Source: Sphingomonadales bacterium
GTDB taxonomy: Bacteria; Pseudomonadota; Alphaproteobacteria; Sphingomonadales; Sphingomonadaceae
Direction: 5' to 3'
DNA length: 64,000 nucleotides
NCBI GenBank assembly: GCA_006226685.1
Contig: SBGG01000060.1
Location: forward strand, 54,824-118,823
Under the pieces are notes generated by a model that worked only from the letters and a program-made list of their open reading frames with translations, was not told where the DNA came from and did not search any database. A program made the translations under genes and the position numbers. This document shows, one piece after another, positions 60,665 through 64,000 of the stretch (its first letter is position 1; each line of letters starts with the position of its first letter).

Positions 60665-62149
60665 CTATTTGACAAGCCCCCGCAGACTATGATCGCCGCG
60701 CGGGGACGGCTCAAAGCCGTTGAGCCGTGAGGTTGAAAGCGACCAGCGAACCGGCGTTGCCAAGGGAATAAAGCCATTATGGGCCTCGATCAGCGGTTCG
60801 GCCTGCCCCAGCAGGACCAGGCGATCCACCATCGTCGTTGCCTCGACCGATTGTTTCAACAATGCCTCGGCCTCCTCGCTGCAATGCACCTTGCGGGCAC
60901 AGCTTAAGCGCCCGAGATACCAGGCAATGCTGTCATAGGGCGCCACCTCATCGATCAATGTCAGATCGGCATCCCTTTCAACCTGTTTCACATCGACGCC
61001 GATCGCCTTGAATTGCAATTTAAGGGCAAGAAACAGCAGACGCGTACCCGGCCCCGGCGGCAATGCTATCGTCAGTTCGATCGGCTTGCCGCCATGCTGG
61101 GCGCGCCACCGGGTCATCACGCCTGCGGCGAGATTGCGCCGCTCCTCCATGGTCATTCCGCTCCAGCCCGGCACCGTCGGCGGATGCGGCAGGTCCAGCT
61201 GTTGCGGCACTATCTGTTCCGCGATCTTCCAGCGGTTCATTTCGAAATAAGCAATAATCGCCTCCCGCTCGATCGCCATCGACAGCGCCTCGCGAACATG
61301 AGGGTCATCGAACATCGGGGTACGTGGAGACAAGGCAAGACCGAACAACCCCTGCACCGGATCGAAGCGGACTACCCGGCGATTGACATCGCTGAGCGTC
61401 ACATAAGGAAGGTCCGCCAATGTGCCGCCCAGCACCAGATCGGCGCCCCCATATTGAAACCGCACGATCGCCCTGCTCGCCCGTTCCGTCCTCAGCAGAC
61501 GGCGTTTGCGTTCATCCTGCCCCGCATCATCGCCATCATCCTCGTCAACCGGAGACAGGAGAAGGGTTCCATCCCCCTTTGCGGTCACCCGATAAGGACC
61601 GGTTCCGCCCTCACGCGACGCCACCCCCATCTCAGGCTGGGCCAGCGCCAGCAGGAAATCGGGGCGCGCCGACTTCAACCGTATTTCGATGACATCGCCG
61701 GTCATCGCCAGCACCTCCGCAACGGCAGCAAGACTGCCATAAGGATCCCGGGCCGCCTCCCGGCGCAATCGGGCCAGCAGCAACAGGCGCACATCACGCG
61801 CATCGACTCGCTCGCCATTCGCCCACCTGGCGCGCCTCAACCGGAAAATATAGCTCTTCCCGTCGTCCACCACGATCCACCGCTGAGCCAGCCCCGGAAC
61901 CACATCACCGGCGGCGTCATAGCTCACCAGACCCTGGGCCGTTGCCGCGAATATCAGTTCCCCGGCACGCGAAGCGATAGGAACGACCGGCGCTCGCGTG
62001 CGCTGATCAGAACCAATCACACTGACCTGAAGCGGGCCATCGTGACGTGCATTATCACATCCGGCCAGCACCAGCGGAGCCGCAAAGCAGACCAGAGCGG
62101 CGGTGAAAGACGATCGAAACGTCAAGGGAATGGAATTCCGGTTCGACAA
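60665..62149 (-). CDS. Extracellular solute-binding lipoprotein (family 5, peptide/nickel type)
   Basis: A 494-residue SBP_bac_5-like lipoprotein with signal LVCFAAPLVLAGC. The fold is recognisable from YDAAGDVVPGLAQRWIVVDD, YIFRLRRARWANGERVDARD and DDPHVREALSMAIEREAIIA. Such proteins usually deliver peptides, opines or nickel to an ABC importer, but no permease or ATPase genes adjoin. The Asp-rich insert (DEDDGDDAGQDE) is unusual. It may serve a remote importer, or have been recruited for another role. Confidence 0.85.
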   Translation of the reverse strand: MSNRNSIPLTFRSSFTAALVCFAAPLVLAGCDNARHDGPLQVSVIGSDQRTRAPVVPIASRAGELIFAATAQGLVSYDAAGDVVPGLAQRWIVVDDGKSYIFRLRRARWANGERVDARDVRLLLLARLRREAARDPYGSLAAVAEVLAMTGDVIEIRLKSARPDFLLALAQPEMGVASREGGTGPYRVTAKGDGTLLLSPVDEDDGDDAGQDERKRRLLRTERASRAIVRFQYGGADLVLGGTLADLPYVTLSDVNRRVVRFDPVQGLFGLALSPRTPMFDDPHVREALSMAIEREAIIAYFEMNRWKIAEQIVPQQLDLPHPPTVPGWSGMTMEERRNLAAGVMTRWRAQHGGKPIELTIALPPGPGTRLLFLALKLQFKAIGVDVKQVERDADLTLIDEVAPYDSIAWYLGRLSCARKVHCSEEAEALLKQSVEATTMVDRLVLLGQAEPLIEAHNGFIPLATPVRWSLSTSRLNGFEPSPRGDHSLRGLVK

Positions 62150-62390
62150 GGAAAATGACGGGCCATTCTATCGCGGCTTGAGAGCAAGGCCAAGCCGTTA
62201 TCCACTGTGCGGAGGCGATCAGGCCCTATCCCATTAACCCGGCCAGACGGCGAAGCAAGGGCCTGTATAACCGGCAGAAGAAAGCTCGAAACTGCCTGAG
62301 TCTGCCAGGCCGAACGCCATTCGGGCCACCATGCAGGAAGCCAAGACCCCGGATGCAAACGCCCGGCGCCCAAAGGGCAGCAAAGAAAAA

Positions 62391-62477
62391 TGGTGCGGAC
62401 GGCGGGACTCGAACCCGCACTCCCAAACGGGAAGCGGATTTTAAGTCCGCTGCGTCTACCGGTTTCGCCACGTCCGC
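62391..62477 (-). tRNA. tRNA-Leu(TAA)
   Basis: On the minus strand GCGGACG pairs with CGTCCGC in a 7-base acceptor stem; CCA is encoded. The anticodon loop is CTTAAAA, giving anticodon TAA for UUA leucine. A long variable arm (CTTCCCGTTTGGGAG, containing the CCCGTTTGGG hairpin) and GGTTCGAGTCCC in the T arm fit a class II tRNA. No integrase or att repeat is nearby. Confidence 0.96.
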
Positions 62478-62702
62478 GACTGCATCGGCCTGCATAGCAA
62501 GGCCATCCGGGCGTCCCCAGTGCAATGCTCGCACCGCGCCGTCAAGCACCGATGCCAATATGACATCAGGAGGATCCAAACCAAAGTAAACTTTAGTTAT
62601 ATTTACTCTATTCTGAACGTCATACAACTTCTTCTCTATCGGACGAAGCTGTGCTCAGAATATCCGGATCAGACCTTACAAAAAGGAATGCTGAGGCCGA
62701 TT

Positions 62703-62984
62703 CTATTTGGCATTCAAGCGCTCACGAATCTCCTTGCCGGGCTTGAAGAAGGGCACCTTCTTCGCATCAATCGGCACGGCTTCGCCGGTACGCGGATTAC
62801 GGCCCGTCCGGGCATCCCGCGATCGGGTTGTAAACGCCCCAAAACCGCGCAATTCCACGCGCCCCCCTTGCGCAAGCTGCTCGGTAATTTCCGAAAAGAA
62901 AATATCCACAATCCGCTCAACCTCAGGAAGAGTAAGATCGCTATTCTCTTCAGCGAGCCGTTGAATCAGTTCGGAACGGATCAT
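62703..62984 (-). CDS. ihfB: Integration host factor subunit beta
   Basis: A 93-residue HU/IHF DNA-bending protein. [20 protein letters not shown] is the IhfB start, [20 protein letters not shown] and [20 protein letters not shown] form the beta arm with intercalating proline, and [10 protein letters not shown] closes the fold. It lies downstream of rpsA on the same strand, an arrangement common in proteobacteria, but a terminator between them (63142-63174) suggests partial separation. Confidence 0.96.
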   Translation of the reverse strand: MIRSELIQRLAEENSDLTLPEVERIVDIFFSEITEQLAQGGRVELRGFGAFTTRSRDARTGRNPRTGEAVPIDAKKVPFFKPGKEIRERLNAK

Positions 62985-63141
62985 CTGTCCTCCTCATTCT
63001 GGCAGTCCCACACATTGCCAGACACACCTATCTACGCAAATGGCAGCGAAATGACAACAATCCTCTTTCCAGTCACGCCTATATATTTTTGTTATCCATA
63101 ATGATCATTTTCGTAAAATGAAGAACTGTATGAGAAATAGA

Positions 63142-63174
63142 AAATCCCGCCGCAATCAAATTGCGACGGGATTT
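63142..63174 (-). terminator. Terminator after rpsA
   Basis: AAATCCCG (63142-63149) and CGGGATTT (63167-63174) pair, with an inner GCAAT/ATTGC stem separated by a small internal loop. On the minus strand it ends TTTTCTATTTC, and it lies 29 bases after the rpsA stop. Confidence 0.88.
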
Positions 63175-63202
63175 CCCTACCGGCAATCAAAGCCGCGAAA
63201 GC

Positions 63203-64000
63203 TTAGCCTTCGCTCTTCGCCTTCAACGCTTCACCAAGAATGTCGCCGAGCGAGGCACCGCTGTCCGACGAACCATATTGCGCCACGGCCTGCTTCTCTT
63301 CGGCGATCTGCAGCGCCTTGACCGAGAAGTTCGGCTTCTTGCTGCGGTCGAAACCGATGACCATCGCATCGAACTTCTGACCCGGCTGGAACCGCTCGGT
63401 ACGCTGTTCGTCACGATCGCGACCAAGATCACCGCGCTTGATGAAGCCGGTGGCGCCATCTTCACCTGCCTGAACCTCAAGGCCGCCGTCACGCACTTCC
63501 AGCACGGTAACGGTGACGGTCTGATTCTTCGACAGGCCCGAACCAGCCGCCGCGCCGGCGCCCGGAGCACCCTTTTCAAGCTGCTTCATGCCAAGGCTGA
63601 TGCGTTCCTTTTCGACATCGATGTCGAGCACAACCGCCTGCACAACCTCTCCCTTGCGGTGCAGGTTGAGCGCGTCTTCGCCGGAGATACCCCAGGCAAT
63701 GTCGGACATGTGAACCATGCCGTCCACATCGCCCTCGAGACCGATGAACAGACCGAATTCGGTCGCGTTCTTGACTTCGCCCTCGACGACCGAACCAATC
63801 GGGTGACGCTCGGCAAAGCTGTCCCACGGATTGCTCTGAGCCTGCTTCAGACCAAGGCTGATACGACGCTTCTCGCCATCGACCTCGAGCACGACGACAT
63901 CGACTTCCTGGCTGGTCGAAACGATCTTGCCGGGGTGGACGTTCTTCTTGGTCCAGCTCATTTCCGAAACGTGGACCAGGCCTTCGATGCCCGGCTCCAG
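63203..64000 (-). CDS. rpsA: 30S ribosomal protein S1, N-terminal part outside the window
   Basis: The C-terminal 265 residues of S1. Several S1 RNA-binding repeats are visible: MSWTKKNVHPGKIVSTSQEV, VEGEVKNATEFGLFIGLEGD and VDGMVHMSDIAWGISGEDAL, then VTVTVLEVRDGGLEVQAGED. The reading frame stays open up to the window edge (LEPGIEGLVHVSE just before MSW), so the Met at 63961 is not the start. S1 unfolds and docks mRNA on the 30S subunit. A terminator follows, then ihfB. Confidence 0.97.
   Translation of the reverse strand: MEPGIEGLVHVSEMSWTKKNVHPGKIVSTSQEVDVVVLEVDGEKRRISLGLKQAQSNPWDSFAERHPIGSVVEGEVKNATEFGLFIGLEGDVDGMVHMSDIAWGISGEDALNLHRKGEVVQAVVLDIDVEKERISLGMKQLEKGAPGAGAAAGSGLSKNQTVTVTVLEVRDGGLEVQAGEDGATGFIKRGDLGRDRDEQRTERFQPGQKFDAMVIGFDRSKKPNFSVKALQIAEEKQAVAQYGSSDSGASLGDILGEALKAKSEG

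Noticed and set aside
62391..62477. tRNA-Leu as an integration site
   Set aside because: No integrase, no repeat of the tRNA 3' end and no foreign-looking genes adjoin it.

Overview
This 64 kb window looks like a chromosomal segment of a sphingomonad-type alphaproteobacterium (Sphingomonadaceae or a close relative). The basis is inference from gene content and style: high GC, alphaproteobacterial families (DUF1013/TrcR, DUF1192, IhfB next to ribosomal protein S1), an hrcA-grpE pair, a TonB-dependent receptor with secreted peptidases, and a compact gspC-to-gspO type II secretion operon. I ran no database search.

Layout: (1) 1-5717 is a chaperone and housekeeping block: dnaK (truncated at the window start, behind a sigma32-like promoter), a PCu(A)C copper chaperone, an HEMTH-motif protein, a PadR regulator with a DUF2218 gene, and hrcA-grpE. 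(2) 5792-27809 is a ~22 kb catabolic island. It contains a complete 4-hydroxyproline route to 2-oxoglutarate: epimerase, FAD-dependent D-hydroxyproline dehydrogenase, pyrroline-4-hydroxy-2-carboxylate deaminase and 2-oxoglutarate semialdehyde dehydrogenase. Around it lie an amino-acid permease, an FCD-type GntR regulator, an M24 Xaa-Pro-type peptidase, an Ldh2-family imine reductase, two DUF885 peptidases, a COG1228-type amidohydrolase, a secreted alpha/beta hydrolase, an S10 serine carboxypeptidase and a TonB-dependent receptor. (3) 28020-43615 is conserved housekeeping: rph, rdgB, hemW, xerC, dedA, gshB, yraN, rsmI, an LpoA-like lipoprotein, a transaldolase, DUF4197, priA, a TauE/SafE permease, trcR, a quinone oxidoreductase and DUF1192. 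(4) 43612-47483 holds a possible 47-residue gene, clpA, an alpha/beta hydrolase and a glutathione S-transferase. (5) 47484-59683 is the T2SS operon gspC-D-E-F-G-H-I-J-K-L-M-N-O, read on the minus strand. (6) 59958-64000 holds a prolyl-4-hydroxylase-like dioxygenase, an orphan solute-binding lipoprotein, tRNA-Leu(TAA), ihfB and a 5'-truncated rpsA.

The most interesting reading is that the island is one regulon. Five promoter gaps inside it (near 9436, 14985, 18614, 22949 and 24734) carry the same GTATAC-centred AT-rich motif, the kind of operator FCD-GntR proteins use. I did not notice it in other gaps. The island contains exactly one GntR gene. The proposed flow is: the receptor imports Hyp/Pro-containing peptides across the outer membrane, envelope peptidases trim them, the permease takes up the products, the M24 enzyme finishes the cleavage, and hydroxyproline is oxidised to 2-oxoglutarate. 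The island also sits between hrcA and rph, which are divergent neighbours in many alphaproteobacteria, so it looks like an insertion into a conserved gene pair.

Other points of note are a 33-bp tandem repeat in gspI that multiplies the prepilin-cleavage-like motif, the tiny gene squeezed between DUF1192 and clpA, and a dyad-rich PadR promoter.
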